The position numbers were made by a program, and so were the translations under genes. From Stichopus chloronotus (Eukaryota; Echinodermata; Holothuroidea; Aspidochirotida; Stichopodidae), in assembly GCA_021234535.1 (NCBI GenBank), contig CM037850.1, positions 16,849,990-16,913,989 of the forward strand: 64,000 nucleotides of DNA, written 5' to 3'. Shown in pieces: positions 30,601-42,552 of the stretch (positions are counted from its first letter, which is position 1; each line of letters begins with the position of its first letter). The notes beneath the pieces are model-generated. The model searched no databases, had not been told where the DNA came from, and saw nothing but the letters and a program-made list of their open reading frames with translations.

Positions 30601-33508
30601 TTGGCAGATATTATGTACAGAGTAGTATGTGTTTAAGAGACAAACATTGTTCCCTCAGTATGCTCTGCTTGAGAGTGTCACAGTGGTGCATTGCACTATG
30701 TGTACATAATACACATGTTCTTATCTGGGTTGTGACAAATATCAAATAAGTAAATGTTCTATGTATTTCAAAACACTGTCAACCACTTTGAGAAAATTAC
30801 AATAATTTAAAGTTATGAGTTAAATTTTTCTGATGGATATACTGACCGGAACCTTCTGTCTTCAATTTTCCGGTCAATTCGAAGATCCAGTCATAAACCA
30901 CAGCACTAAGGAGAACAAAATACAAATGTACAGTAATATTGACTATATGCAACATGAAGAGGGGGACAATCACTGGTCTATGGCTACTGTAGATGAACTG
31001 AACAACTAAAAGTTACTTCACTAAGCAACTATCTGTAAGAATCAACTAATTAGCAGCATAGAAAACAAATGCCACTGAAATATCATTAAAGAGTTCCATC
31101 AAAAGGTGGACAGACCAATTTCGTAAACAGAGAGAGAACAAGTATGACAGTGTCAGCAAAGATGGAGGGGAAGCAAAAAGTCACACAATTGAGTCTGAAA
31201 AAGTGTATTAACCAAGATTCCTTTCATACATTTTCTCAAAGAACAACACATATGTTAAATGTATCCTTCTGTCTTGATGCTTAAATTCCATCAATAGTTG
31301 ACATGAATTTTACAGGGCAGGGAACATCACAACACAACACAATATCTACTGAGCAACTAAGGAAAGTTTAAAGTTTACAACCATTACTTGATCTGCATTG
31401 CCTTCACGTAACATACACCAACTTCAGCATGCTGAGTGAAACAGTCCACTGAGAAACATATTCCACTGTTTTGAATCTAAGTTTGCATCAATCTCCATGT
31501 GTCTCTATTCCTGTAGTGGCTCTGTAGTAACTTCACAAGGTAAGTTGTGACAACTTCTACATCTTGACAAAGGAGTTCTGTTCAGTTTATTCCCCTTTAT
31601 AACAGTAAATTATTTTTCTATTACATAGATGATATTAAATGACTTGCTTCCTCACTCACTTATTTCCAGTTATGCTGAATATTGAACAATGACATGTCCA
31701 TCGTAATCACCACACCATTTGTTGTATCCAATCGAATGAGACTCACCAAAGGAACCCATACAATTCAAACTCCAGCAAAACTCGAGTTCTGACATACTGA
31801 ATCATTAAAATGACAGTGAGTGTGAATATTCAAATAGGCTGGAAACAAATGCACAAGCAGTTTACTTACAGGGTAATACTATTGACATACCTGTAGAGAT
31901 GTACAGTACATTAGCTACTGGATGATTGCTTGACAAACAAACACAGAGACATGAAATGGAGATGTTGAAGGACAATGAAATTCAAACTAGTGAAGAGAAC
32001 TTACACATCCATTGACTGAAAACCAGCTACATAAGATGATATCATCTCAATGAAGCTCTCTGCATCAAAGTCATCATCGTTGCCAACGTCCTCGAGGACA
32101 CCCACAACGTACATCAAGACGATATTGTCAATGGCACTGAAGGAAACATCAAAATTAATATCACCAATGTTAATAATTATTGCCAAAAATCAACCACCAT
32201 AGACAGTGTTAAGTTCCATCTACTGTAAATTGAATCTAACGGAAAGAGGAACATGCAAGAGTTACATGATAAATCACAAACAAAATTATCAACATGGGAA
32301 GCCAGAATACCATCAATCATCAATCACTATTCTGTTATCAACATCAAGATTGGTATCATCACCATGACAGAAAACATGATGCAGATATCATTTCCACCAT
32401 CACAAGCAGGTAGTTCATTTTCCTTACACTAGCTAGGAATAATCCCACTTGGGCCTACTAGACAAATCAGTAACAAGCTCATTGAAACCTCCAATGAGCC
32501 CAATGCATTAGCACGACACATGGTGACCACTCACTGACTGGCTGAATAAGAAGTTACCAATGTTACAGTGACAATGGATGCAGTAACATAAGGGTGAATA
32601 ATACACATAGTAACAGCATCTTTGCCAATTGGTAACATCCTGAAAAAAGTGGAATCTACTGTACTGTGGATATATCCATAGTGCAGTAAGTGAACTGTCA
32701 ACACACACACTTGATGTACTGTAATGTCAGGTCAACATTACAAAATAATGTAATGCATGATGGTCATATGGTGACAAAGAGCACAAAAGTATAGCATATA
32801 TTCACTTTCAAAATAGCAAATTGCAAAAGAGTGTGAAAATGAAAGATCTCCACAGGCATTCTCATCACCCATTTCTGTCAGTGTTGCATGGTTTAAAGCA
32901 CAGAACCAGCCAGTGTATAGGTTGGCCTACAGTCATAGAAAGCTATTTCACCATAGTGCTGTAAGAATGTTTAATTGCAGAGTACACTTCATAACATCTG
33001 CAATTTCAAAGTGCATGCAAAATGCATCCTGTCTGACAAAAGAAAATTTCAGTTCTGAAGGACCAAATCATAAAATGTCCTACTGTAATTTGTTGCACAG
33101 TATGTACTTTCCAACAATGTAAACTATTTCACAAACGACTGCGACAATGGTTTGTCACACAGGGTACCAGAACACAGTATTGTCTTGTTTTGTTTTTTTT
33201 TATCAAGAATCCTTCTTGGGGACTTTAATCTGTTGTGGCCCTTTTCTCTTTTCTTTTTGTGTTACTAAACTACTGAATTGTAAACTCAGTTTGAAACCAA
33301 TTATTTTACAGCAAACTTTGTTCAGTAGATTTTTCATGCCTTTTGTGCTTTCTGACTTTTAACCTCAACAGGACACATTAGAACAGCAAGGAGAGGATGG
33401 GACAAACCTGAGAGAAGATCCAGGCTGGTGATGAGTTATAAAGTCAGATAATGACTTAAGGACTCTCAGCTCATGTTTGGATAGTTCAGTCAGATCCAAG
33501 TCATACAT
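21614..33508 (-). CDS. CUEDC2: CUE domain-containing protein 2, with two CUE-like modules
   Basis: Ten coding exons in transcript order: 33408-33508, 32005-32136, 30847-30905, 26643-26731, 25963-26121, 25623-25886, 25018-25143, 24306-24479, 22952-23068 and 21614-21700. All joins have AG/GT borders and matching phase, giving about 435 residues; human CUEDC2 has 287. Residues 45-75 contain YVVGVLEDVG and FIEMISSYVAGF, which match the conserved CUEDC2 N-terminus. The first CUE-like module is at about 207-247 (REIVPDAS then CRGDLEQAVEMLVE). A Lys-rich linker (269-310) precedes a second at about 319-355 (LLELFPAAS then AKGDLEVAVQLLME). The C-terminal part (QKYAFVDADE, HRPF, KKLVRYYDSRPVTNKGEKYF) matches the vertebrate tail. 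CUE domains bind ubiquitin; vertebrate CUEDC2 is linked to IKK/PP1 and mitotic APC/C control (family knowledge). Uncertain points are the 76-base intron 25887-25962, which could instead be a 1-base indel, and the acceptor at 25144. Confidence 0.88.
23283..23550 (+). repeat. dispersed repeat family A, copy 1
   Basis: This stretch in a CUEDC2 intron shares blocks with 35165-35425, such as TGAATCCCGCAT, AAAGATAAATC, GAATCTTTACCAAGTGACAA and TTTTTTTAGAGAGGA. A third copy lies inverted at 36262-36435. Length is about 260 bp. GGTTCAAATCC near 23534 resembles a tRNA B box, but no A box lies at a suitable distance, so a SINE origin is unproven. Confidence 0.65.
27020..28110. repeat. tandem repeat family B in CUEDC2 intron, split by a MITE
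   Basis: Diverged units of about 150-160 bp repeat phrases such as TGACCTCCATGAA, GGATCATC, CTCACAATGGACA and AAGGTTTTCA. One unit contains a perfect TGACCTTTGACCT at 27080-27092. A 426-bp TTAA element at 27553-27978 interrupts the array. Related units occur at 42065-42360, 43730-43840 and 44430-44750. Confidence 0.65.
27553..27978. mobile_element. TTAA-flanked MITE 2 with ~50-bp terminal inverted repeats
   Basis: The left end TTAAAGGGGAATTCCAGTCA and the right end, read inverted, TTAAAGGGGAATTCTAGTCA, match at nearly every position for about 50 bases, through TCTTCTGACTTATTTAAG. It is 426 bp including both TTAA copies and has no coding capacity. Its flanks join into the surrounding tandem repeat (TTTTCATACC then GATTTGGTGACC), which reveals the empty site. 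TTAA targets occur with piggyBac and Kolobok transposons; which family mobilised it is inference. Confidence 0.85.
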
Positions 33509-33550
33509 CTTGAATTCTCTCAACTGCTCATTGAGTTAATTTGAACCAAT
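33509..33550 (-). other. CUEDC2 5' UTR part of first coding exon
   Basis: On the minus strand CTTTCAG precedes 33550, and an in-frame TAA lies a few codons before the chosen ATG at 33506-33508. The start is therefore fixed and the upstream leader must come from another exon at higher coordinates, which I could not place. Confidence 0.6.
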
Positions 33551-34406
33551 CTGAAAGAAACAATTAAATAAATTGTTAAATCAATTACATGAAATACAAA
33601 GGGCTAACAATTAATGAGGTAAATTTTTGTTAAAATAAACTTAACAATACATACAGTACTGTACCATTGGCAGAAAAGGTTAAGGCCAAGCAGGTCAAGA
33701 TATACAGTACTGTAGTAAAAAAGATTTTGTACAAAAATTACGTGAATGGAGTGCTGTACATATACTGTATGTTACTGTAAAGCTAGTGACATGGCTAGTT
33801 TGAGATTACTGTAGGTCTACTACTGTATGTACTTAGAACAAGAACAGAATTTTTGTTCTAAAGTACCTGTATGGGAACAAACTTTCTCTTCAGGATATGT
33901 TTTGCATTCTGAGATTGACCATTAAAAAACAACAAAAGGAATCACTGCAGAGTAACTGCACATCTGTTATATCTGTTGAGCATAATTCATATGTTGATCG
34001 TAAATGGTAAATGGCTGAAGATTTAACACACAACTGTTCAAAGCAACAGAGATACTGTAGGGTAATTAAATATTGAAATCACTAATTGCAAAATCTGTGA
34101 CCATACACTTTTTACCACACAGTACTACTAAGCACAGGCAACTCCTGTTCTTAAAAAACTACAATTTTTCACATGTTCAAGAAAAGTAGGGATAGATACA
34201 GTACATGACTAATGAGGCTAATTAGAAGTATTGGCATGCAACTGTGACCTTCAAACATGTCACAAAATGAACAATATCAACTCAATGAGCCTCTCTAACA
34301 TACAGTACACAGATTAAGGGAGGTACTTGTACAAAGCATAAACACTGTATCATCTTATTTGGAATACAGTAGTCTACTGTAAGTCTAACTAACATACAAT
34401 ACATAA

Positions 34407-34736
34407 TTAAAGGGAAATTGGGCATTTGTTTTAGAGAAGACATCAATATTTTTGAAACCAAGGTTTGTGGAAGCAGAATGATAGATTATTCAAAATAAGG
34501 AAGGCCTTCTCTTCAAGAAATAAGCTCCTCGCAGATAGAAATTCACTTATTTGTTCACCCAAACTTTTCAAAATTCAGATGATGCATCTTCCATTACTCA
34601 TCACATGTATAATGTTTTGAGGAGATGAAACTTTGGTAGATGTTTATTGATGAAACTGAATGGTTTAACACTGATTACCGCTAGAGTATTTTCTACTGTT
34701 ATGTTGGTGTATTCTAAGTGCCCTATTTCCCTTTAA
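34407..34736. mobile_element. TTAA-flanked MITE-like element 3
   Basis: Left end TTAAAGGGAAATTGGGCATT and the inverted right end TTAAAGGGAAATAGGGCACT match at 18 of 20 bases. Total 330 bp, no coding capacity. It shares the TTAA-AGGG start with elements 1 and 2, but the remaining terminal sequence differs, so it is a related but distinct family. Confidence 0.7.
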
Positions 34737-35164
34737 TGTAACATTAGGCTGCTCAGGCTTGGCTCCTAAAAATGATACAGTACTGTACAGATGACTAGCA
34801 TACTGTAACTTCACAGTATAGTACTGAACAAACCATTCATAACCATACAGTAATCTTTGAATTACATTATTTACTTTGTATTGTTTATTTGTTTCATCAC
34901 AATTTGTACAGTGAAAATACATCGACCGAAGTACGAGTGCAATTGCGATGTGAAGTACTGTAATGTATTCCATAAAGCCAGGAAGGCTTAAGAGAGCGGA
35001 GCACCCTGAGTCCCTGTCACATAACACTGGTGAAAAAGCAAATACAAAATGAAATACATGACAAAACAAGAACAAATACTGGTACATTATAGTAATAAAT
35101 GAGCTTGAAGACTAGCAATAGCAATTACCAACTGAAAGTGAGCACGGTAAGTCTGTGTTTGCGC

Positions 35165-35425
35165 TAAAGCAAAGTATTGCATGAATCCCGCATGAACTCC
35201 TTAATCCTAAACAAAGATAAATCTTATGCGAGAAAATCGTGCACACTGTTCCATGTGCTAAGGTTGTAGGTTCACTTGTTTACAAACACAATAAATTGCA
35301 ATACTGTACTGTAGAATCTTTACCAAGTGACAATTTTCTCCTTGATTTTCAAAATTCCTCACAAAACCTTTTTTTTAGAGAGGATTCCCATTCCAGACTC
35401 AGTCTCTTGGTACAAACTCTGCAGT
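35165..35425 (+). repeat. dispersed repeat family A, copy 2
   Basis: Parallel to 23283-23550 in sequence order: TGAATCCCGCATG, AAAGATAAATC, GAATCTTTACCAAGTGACAA and TTTTTTTAGAGAGGA, with an internal TACTGTACTGTAG insertion. It carries no gene. Confidence 0.65.
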
Positions 35426-36261
35426 GAGCAAAGACTACCCCTCAAATGCACTGTAGAAATAATGAAAATGACAAGTACATTTATAAGTACAAGGGAAAAA
35501 AACATAAGGCAAAACAGTACATACATTACCTGTAAATTGATAACACTTGAAACTAATAGGACAAGGTGAATGATGATGAATCTCTGTAACCTTTTGTATG
35601 TACAGAGTAAATTTAAAGAAAACATATTGTATAAATAATATTTTAAGCAGCACAGAATTGTGTCATTTAAAATGATAAATGGCAAGGAAAACGATGGACA
35701 GTCACCAGTATTGTTCTGGAAGTTATGTTAACTCATTCATTTTGGCAATAAGGAAAAGGAGCAAGAGCATTCATGAAAGTTATGTCAGAGATTATGCTAA
35801 TTTCTGCCCAAATAGTCCCTCACCATTTACTTAGTTTCTTGCCTCATGATTTTTTGGGGGATGGGGTAGAAAACACCCTGTCAGGGGCAGTAGTAATGAC
35901 GGAAATGTACTGTGCATCTTTGTTTGAATTGAAGAGATACTTCACGTTCACATACTTACAGTACTGTAGGTCAAGTATTAGACCTTTAAGGTGGATTACT
36001 GTATGTGCCAAATGTAGTCATGCTAGCTACTGATAATGAGGTTAAAGTACTGCAGCCTAATTGGAAGGTTGCTTTGGTGGCTGCCTGACCCACTTTGATC
36101 ATGTAAAGAAAAAAAAAATCATGGAAGAAGACCTACTGTACATATCCTGTACAGACTGAAAATTATGTCTAGGAGTTAAGGTTTTTTTCAAGTGAATACT
36201 TTTGGCCCCAAAATTCCAATGTGGGAACACATTAAGAATAAGAATGTTTGGCATAGTCTGT

Positions 36262-36435
36262 ACTGTAGTAGTTGCCCTAAGAAACTGATCTTGGACAGAA
36301 AATTCCTCTCTAAAAAAATTTTCTAGGGATTTCAAAATCAAGCCTAAGGGAGCTACTACTTGGTAAAGATTGTATTACAATTTACTGTAGACATTTACAA
36401 TCATAGCCACAACCTCAGCTGTTAAGAAGTGTATG
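36262..36435 (-). repeat. dispersed repeat family A, copy 3 (inverted, partial)
   Basis: Read on the minus strand it shows CTGAGGTTGTGGCTA, AATCTTTACCAAGTA and AATTTTTTTAGAGAGGAATT in the same order as copies 1 and 2. The 5' third of the family is absent. Confidence 0.6.
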
Positions 36436-36745
36436 TGGAATTTTTCCACACAGGGATTCTGCCAGAAACCACAAAAAAAAAAAGGGGGGGGGGGGGGTTA
36501 TTACTCCTAAACCCCAAGTCAAAACTGATGCTGTCCTTGGCCAAAGTTGCAAGTGGGTTCAGGGGGACGAAAGCTTGAATCTAGGGCACTATAAAGTGCA
36601 ATTTGAAGGGTCTTAAAGGCCCTTGCTCAAAATTGCTGCAAAAGTGTCCTCTTCTAAAGTAAGAAACCAAGATATTGACAGATATTGAACGGAAACTGGT
36701 CACGTCGCATAAGGTTTATCTTTGTGCCAGATTCAGGAAACAAAT

Positions 36746-38700
36746 CTTCTTCTTCTTCTTCTTTTGAAAAATGGTGAAACATCCAAGGACATTAGTACAC
36801 CACGTACGTGTCGTGAGGTTGGTCAAACCCTCAGTGAATTAATAATAAACTCCACAGGCTTATGGTGACCAACAGCCCTCTCAATGAGACAGCCAGGAAG
36901 ATCATTACAATCCCTAATAGTGTTTGGTATAAAACTGTATTTGTAGCAATTAGTCCTAGCAGAGGGGGTGCGGTAGTGTAAAGAATGCACGTTGCGAGTA
37001 ATGTGAGTGGGTTTACAAAGGCCAGACAGAGGGATATTAGCTTGACCATGGATACCTTTAGCGAGGATTTGAAGCCTACAACGCCTACGGCGATCAGATA
37101 AAGTGTCAAGACCAAGATCTTTCAAAAGGGTAGTCATCAAGCCAACTTCACGGGAGTACTCGTTGGCAATAAAACGAACAGATCTCCTTTGTACTCCCTC
37201 AAGTTTATCCTTAAGAGACGCCTGATAAGGATCCCAAACGGAACAAGCAAACTCCAACAAAAGCCTAAGTAAACCTTTATAGGTGTTTCCTAGTAACAGA
37301 CATAACATTACACTTTCCAGGATGAAATCTCATACCCCAGGTTTTGGCCCATTGGCCCAGGCAAGAAATGTCTCTCTGTAGCTCTTTACAGTCATTATGA
37401 TTTTCAATGACCCTATAACAAACACAATCGTCAGCAAATACCTAACTTCAGACGAAGCAGCATCCATAACATCATTTATATATGACAGGAAGAGGACTGG
37501 TCCCAGAACAGACCCCTGAGGAACACCAGAAAGAACTGGAGCAGAATCAGATTTAGTACCATTTACAACAACAGTTTGTGAGCGATCAGAAAGAAAGTTA
37601 TCCACCCAATTAATGACTTGACCAGAAACCCCTAAGGAATATAACTTCAGTCTTGAGGAGTTCATCAGGAACTGTATTGAAGGCCTTTTCAAAATCTAAA
37701 ATAAAGACATCAACCTGTTTATTTTTATCCAAGGCAGCGGCCCAATCGTCAATAACAGACACCAACTGCGTATCACAACTGTAATTCTTTCTGAAAGCAT
37801 GCTGTTTAGTGGAACGGATTTTATTCTCTTCGTAGTGATCCATCAGGTTTAAGCAGATAATATGCTCCAACAATTTACAGCAAACACACATCAGAGAGAC
37901 AGGGCGATAGTTGGATGGGAGTGAAGTATCATTTTTCTTAAAAATTGGACAGACATTTGCTCTTTTCCAGTCCGTGGGAATGTGACTACTGGTAATTGAC
38001 TGCTGGAAAAGGTGACTGGTCATTGGTGCCAGATCAGTTGCGAGCTCCCTAAGGACCCATGGGTGAATGTTGTCAGGACCCATGATTTTACTAATCTTTA
38101 GGTTCTTCAACAACTTTTCAACCCCGAAGATGGAGATAGAAATATCCCTCATTTTGCTACAAATAGGCCTCTGGAGAGGAACAGAGTTGAGGGGCTCTCT
38201 AGTAAAAACACTACGGAACTGACTATTAAGGGCCTCGGCCTTATCCTTATCACTATTAGCAATTTTACCATCCAAGGACTGTAAAGGGGGGATACTATGT
38301 TTATCCTTCCTCTGACCATTAATATACTTCCAGAAGGGTTTGGAATCATGAGTAATATCATCAATCATGTCATTTATGTACTTCTTATGAGAATTTAACA
38401 CCTCCTTCTTGATATTAGCACGAAGGTCCACCCATTTGTTGTAAATATGGGTTTTATTGGTCTTCTTGTACAGAGCATGGAGCCTGTTCCTTCTCTTAAT
38501 CATCCTACAGATACTATCAGTAACCCACTGGAGGGATTTCCTAGTTCTCAAGAGTTTGGAAGGGATGTTTTTTTCCACAGTTCTCTCAAGAAAAGACTAA
38601 ATGAGGAGCCAGTTTTCCTCAACAGTGCGGCTACCTTGTTACAAATACAACGTTTCACAAAATCTTGTGATTTGGTAGACATATGGAATGCCATTCCTTG
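36746..38700 (-). mobile_element. 5'-truncated non-LTR retrotransposon (CR1/jockey-like)
   Basis: Read on the minus strand this is the reverse transcriptase part of a LINE. Segment 38578-37690 carries the region before and into the RT domain ([30 protein letters not shown]). Segment 37692-37440 continues in another frame with [11 protein letters not shown]. The catalytic FADD codons are at 37438-37427, one base out of that frame. Segment 37308-36823 gives the RT thumb and C-terminus (LLEFACSVWDPY). At least three single-base shifts and an in-frame TAG near 38610 disable it. The endonuclease half is missing. A (GAA)n tract near 36750 probably marks the 3' end. The family call is from motif order only. 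Confidence 0.85.
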
Positions 38701-39944
38701 ATTTCAACTGATCTCAATCACTTCCCTAAGTCATTCGCTCCAGTTTTTTGCTTCGTTTTTTTTGGACTATTTTTTGTTTCAAACAAACCATCGTGCTACT
38801 TTACAGGTCATGGAAGATAATTGGAATGTTCTTGGGTAATAAAAAAAGTCTAAGTGAAGAAAAAGGCCAGAATTCGTGAGCTGTGATCGGCGAGCTGTCA
38901 TACCTTGTCTTATTAATTGTAGTTGTACTGATTGTGCATACTTAACGCTACTCCTAACCTGTGATTAGTAGAACATTAGGACAACGTTATGTTAAATCAG
39001 GTTAGGCTAGCACTCTTAGCGCATTTACTTTTATTTAACATTACGCCAACACAACAGTAATTTAGGCCTACGCCTGAACTGCTTAAGTAAAGAATTGAAA
39101 AGAAGTGGTGATCTAGCGATTCTTGCCAAGTAAGAAGATGACTTCAAACTTCGAGTCCGAAATTTTCCGCAAAATAAGTGCAAACTTTCTTTCTTCCTTC
39201 GGTTACTTTGATATGTCAACAAGCTTTTCAAACTTCGCAAACAACTCACGGACGCACTCATATAAATACACTATCATTACCCCTAGCCTGCACTTACACA
39301 ACGTCGATCATGACTTGCATAACGACGACCAACAAGAAAATCGATTATTGGAATTTAGCTGTTGTGAATTAATGAAACAAAACATGAAATTATTTTCTGT
39401 TTAAAGGAACGTTGAACCAAGGAAATCTGTAATCAGAGAGAATCTATAGTACGATCTTTTTTTTTTTGGGGGGGGGGGAGGGGGTGTGCACAAGGCCTTC
39501 GCAGTCTCTTTCTGCGTCATACATGAACACCATGTAGCACTACTGTATGTCTTTCACCAGAGTGAGGGGGTGTTTACTTGGGACGGATATCGCAGGATAA
39601 GGGGACACGAAACAGGGAGAGGATAACCAATAAACATATCCCAAACGGATCGCTCCGCATTTCGTTATCGTAACTAGTTCAATTTCAGTAATCGACGAAC
39701 TGCATTCTTGCAAGATAACCGATGTGCTGTGAACATAGATCCGCGTGCCGAACTTGGTGCACCTCGCGACTGCCTGGACAACGCAGAAAGAACTCGGCAT
39801 TGTGTCTCTCCCCTATCCGCATCCCACGCGCGAAGTAAACGCAGCTTCATGCTGTTTTGAATTATCACGGCCCTTTAACACGTGAAACGTCATCATTGCC
39901 CACTAGCAAATCCCAGTCCAATACTGAGACTGTCAAACACGGCA

Positions 39945-40090
39945 GGTTTTTAACAGGTACTGTACCTCTTAAACAGATAATTGGAACATATACTAACAGG
40001 TGTTCAATAGGTATTCACAGGTACCAGCAGGTATGTACAGCTATCAAGAGGCATACCAACAGGAAGGTAACAGGTTTTAACAGGTGAGGT
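39945..40090 (+). repeat. degenerate ACAGGTA short-repeat array
   Basis: AACAGGTAC, AACAGGTG, ATAGGTAT, ACAGGTAC, GCAGGTAT, AACAGGAA, AACAGGTT and ACAGGTGA occur within about 140 bases, irregularly spaced by 10-25 bases. Similar motifs reappear near 40730-40860, partly inverted. Confidence 0.5.
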
Positions 40091-41409
40091 CTATTATTAA
40101 GTGGTAACAACTGGTTTCACCTGGTTTTAAAGCTGGTTTTAGAAGTAGTTCCTGTATGACAGAATATTCCGATATTCTAACTGCAAGTGTCGATAGACAC
40201 AGGAACACTTCCCTCTTCTCTCTTCTTTTTGACACGTGTACTCCTAGATGGAGATTTCATTAAGTTCCGAACTCGCTATTACGTTTGGTAAAGTCAGGTA
40301 GCAGGATGTAGGCTACGAGTGGCTGAGTAACTTCTCACATATGAACAAACTTGTCACGCGCTTGATCTCCCTGGCAGAGAATACCTATTTTGAGCATTAT
40401 GATTGGTTCATATTTTTGGTAACAGTAGTGAGGTATCAAATCAATGGTTAAGGTATGCTAGTCATCTCTCCGGCGGTTTTAAAGCTGGTCACATTCTGCC
40501 ATATACTGAGATAAGGATTAAATATTGCCTCCGTATGACAACATGACAGCAAGTAGTCCACAACTTTGGACTTCATTTTATGCGACTATTTTTTTTAAAT
40601 AAGGTATTATATTTTCTGCGTTAGTGTCTAGGTATGTATAATCAATGCATGGCTAATGTGCGCTAGTTCATATAATTATTTTTAGTACTAGTGGTGTTGC
40701 TCTCATATGTTGAGAAAGGATAGCTGCCCGTAATAACAGGCAGCTAACATCTATCAACTGGTGTGAGATGAATTACCTGTTAAAACCAATTTTAATCAAC
40801 AGGTACCTTTAAAATACATGTTGTTACGGTAACTGTTAGCTAAAATGTTAACAGGTATCAACTGAAATTTTCTCTTGGGTGGGTGGTGCATTAATTGCCA
40901 GAAAATACTGTTGCAAAATACTTGCCAGATCGCAGCCTGAGAAATGGCACTTTAAGTAAAACAGGTGTCATCAAAAGGGGCAACAAAGTCTACAGGTTTG
41001 TTATTTAGGACTGAACAACCTTGGCACTATAAGGAACTTGACACAATCTATGAAGAGAGCCTGCACCAAAAGCGTACCGGCAAAACATCTGACAAATTGT
41101 TATATATGGGTGGGATGATTTTTGAGGGACTTGCAGTCGTGGTATGGCGTGCGCCAGCGACAGATGTTCTAGACCTCGACCTTGACTTCTCCGGCCTCGA
41201 GCGGCCTCGAAGCCCCGTAGCCTCCACACTACAGTGTTACATGCCTCTGTTCAAGGGCGGCCTTGGCCTCGGCCTGCCCGGACTCGACTATAACCTTGGT
41301 TGTAGACGTTAACAACAAAGAAAGCCACACCCCTGTTACGATAAAGAGAGAATGAGAGGTGGAGAGAGGGAGGTGGAGCGGTGGAGAGAGAGGTCGAGAG
41401 AGAGAGATG

Positions 41410-41600
41410 TTGGATTTAATTTAATGATCAGAGTTCCGTATATTAATTGATTTGACTGGCACACAGAAATTAGATAAATCAAGTTAACGATGACGATTGA
41501 AAGTTGAGATCACATAACGTTGACGTGACATTGACAGAAAACAGAGATTATAGTCGGTGACACAGACCTACATTGTTACAGAGAGAGAGCTCTTACGAGA
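41410..41600 (+). repeat. dispersed repeat family C, copy 1
   Basis: Shares an ordered set of blocks with 55880-56060: AGTTCC followed by TATTAATTGATTTGACTGGCACACA, AAATCAA, GACGA, GGTGACAC and ACCTACAT. No coding content is apparent. Confidence 0.5.
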
Positions 41601-42064
41601 CGCAAACACTTAGGATGTGAGTTCCTGTAAAAGGAAATCCGTTTTGGAGAAGTTGAGACCACGGTCTGAACGATTCTCTTACAATGCAGTGGGGTAGCTA
41701 CTGGAGGAGCGGCAGTAATAATTGGGGCAATTTGGCTAAAGTCGGTAAATTTGGGGAAATAATATTTCCTTTCCATTTCTTTCTTTTTTCAAGTATAAGA
41801 ATTGTGAAACACTGAGCAATTGTCGAACAGACCATAGTTCGTTGCAGCAGGCCATCCTCGCTGCAGCAGGTTGAAAGTGAATATGTTGCATACAATAGAT
41901 AACTATTGGTACTTCGGCTTTGACATTGCTTTTGCGGAGACAGAGGGACGGAATTAGGGAAAAGGCCCACCAATATTTCAAAACTACACTGTTTAATTAC
42001 AATGTCATTCTGAATTATAGGCATACTCAGCCCAAGTTTTATTTCTTGAAATGTCATGTCTACA

Positions 42065-42360
42065 ATCTTCACAATTTGATCCCATCGATCTCATGTTGAC
42101 TTCAAATGACCTTTGACCTCCACCAAAGTCACAAGTGATCTTTTAAGCAAATGGTGTTCACTTACGTAAGACATATGATATTTGTCCAATCTTCCCTTCT
42201 TGAGATATCTTGTTTGTTAGTTTTTTAGTTTGACCCTTCTTGACCTCAAATGACCTTTGAATTCCTCGAAATCAATACTGTATGGATGTTGTACTCAATG
42301 TAGAACACCAACATACAACATATGACATTGTCCAAACTCCCCCTCTTAAGATACCATATA
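42065..42360 (+). repeat. tandem repeat family B, cluster 2
   Basis: About two units of roughly 157 bp: TTTGA(T/C)CC, GACYTCAAATGACCTTTGA, CACCAACATA, TTGTCCAA and CTTGAGATAT. A perfect TGACCTTTGACCT is at 42107-42119. Confidence 0.7.
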
Positions 42361-42552
42361 CTTCCCATTTCCCTGGCCTTATCGGTTCTTACCGGTAATG
42401 ATAGATAAACGTTGACAGTTCTTACCCTTAATGATAAAATTTAAACACTGTTGTATTATCACACGATAACACATGTTTGACAGGTCGGCATGTATTATTG
42501 CGGCAAGGGTGGTTGTAATAATTTGAAACAACCCAAGCTTCCATGTGCACTC

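Larger units (their letters stand above)
33551..36745. other. upstream flank or 5' intron of CUEDC2
   Basis: No coding exon seen. The stretch is rich in TACAGTACTGTA palindromes (33650-36260), and holds TTAA element 3 at 34407-34736, repeat family A copies at 35165-35425 and 36262-36435, an A/G run at 36473-36497, and a (CTT)n tract at 36747-36763. It probably contains the 5' intron and promoter of CUEDC2, but no promoter is evident. Confidence 0.5.
38701..42064. other. intergenic with degenerate repeats
   Basis: No supported gene. Contents: a T/G homopolymer junction at 39458-39485, a degenerate ACAGGTA-type array at 39945-40090, GC-rich codon-like sequence at 41150-41300 without homology, a GA-rich tract at 41340-41407, and a dispersed repeat copy at 41410-41600. 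The short frames here lack recognisable domains. Confidence 0.5.

Noticed and set aside
38447..38701. Plus-strand open frame opposite the LINE
   Set aside because: Antisense shadow of the LINE RT-flanking region.
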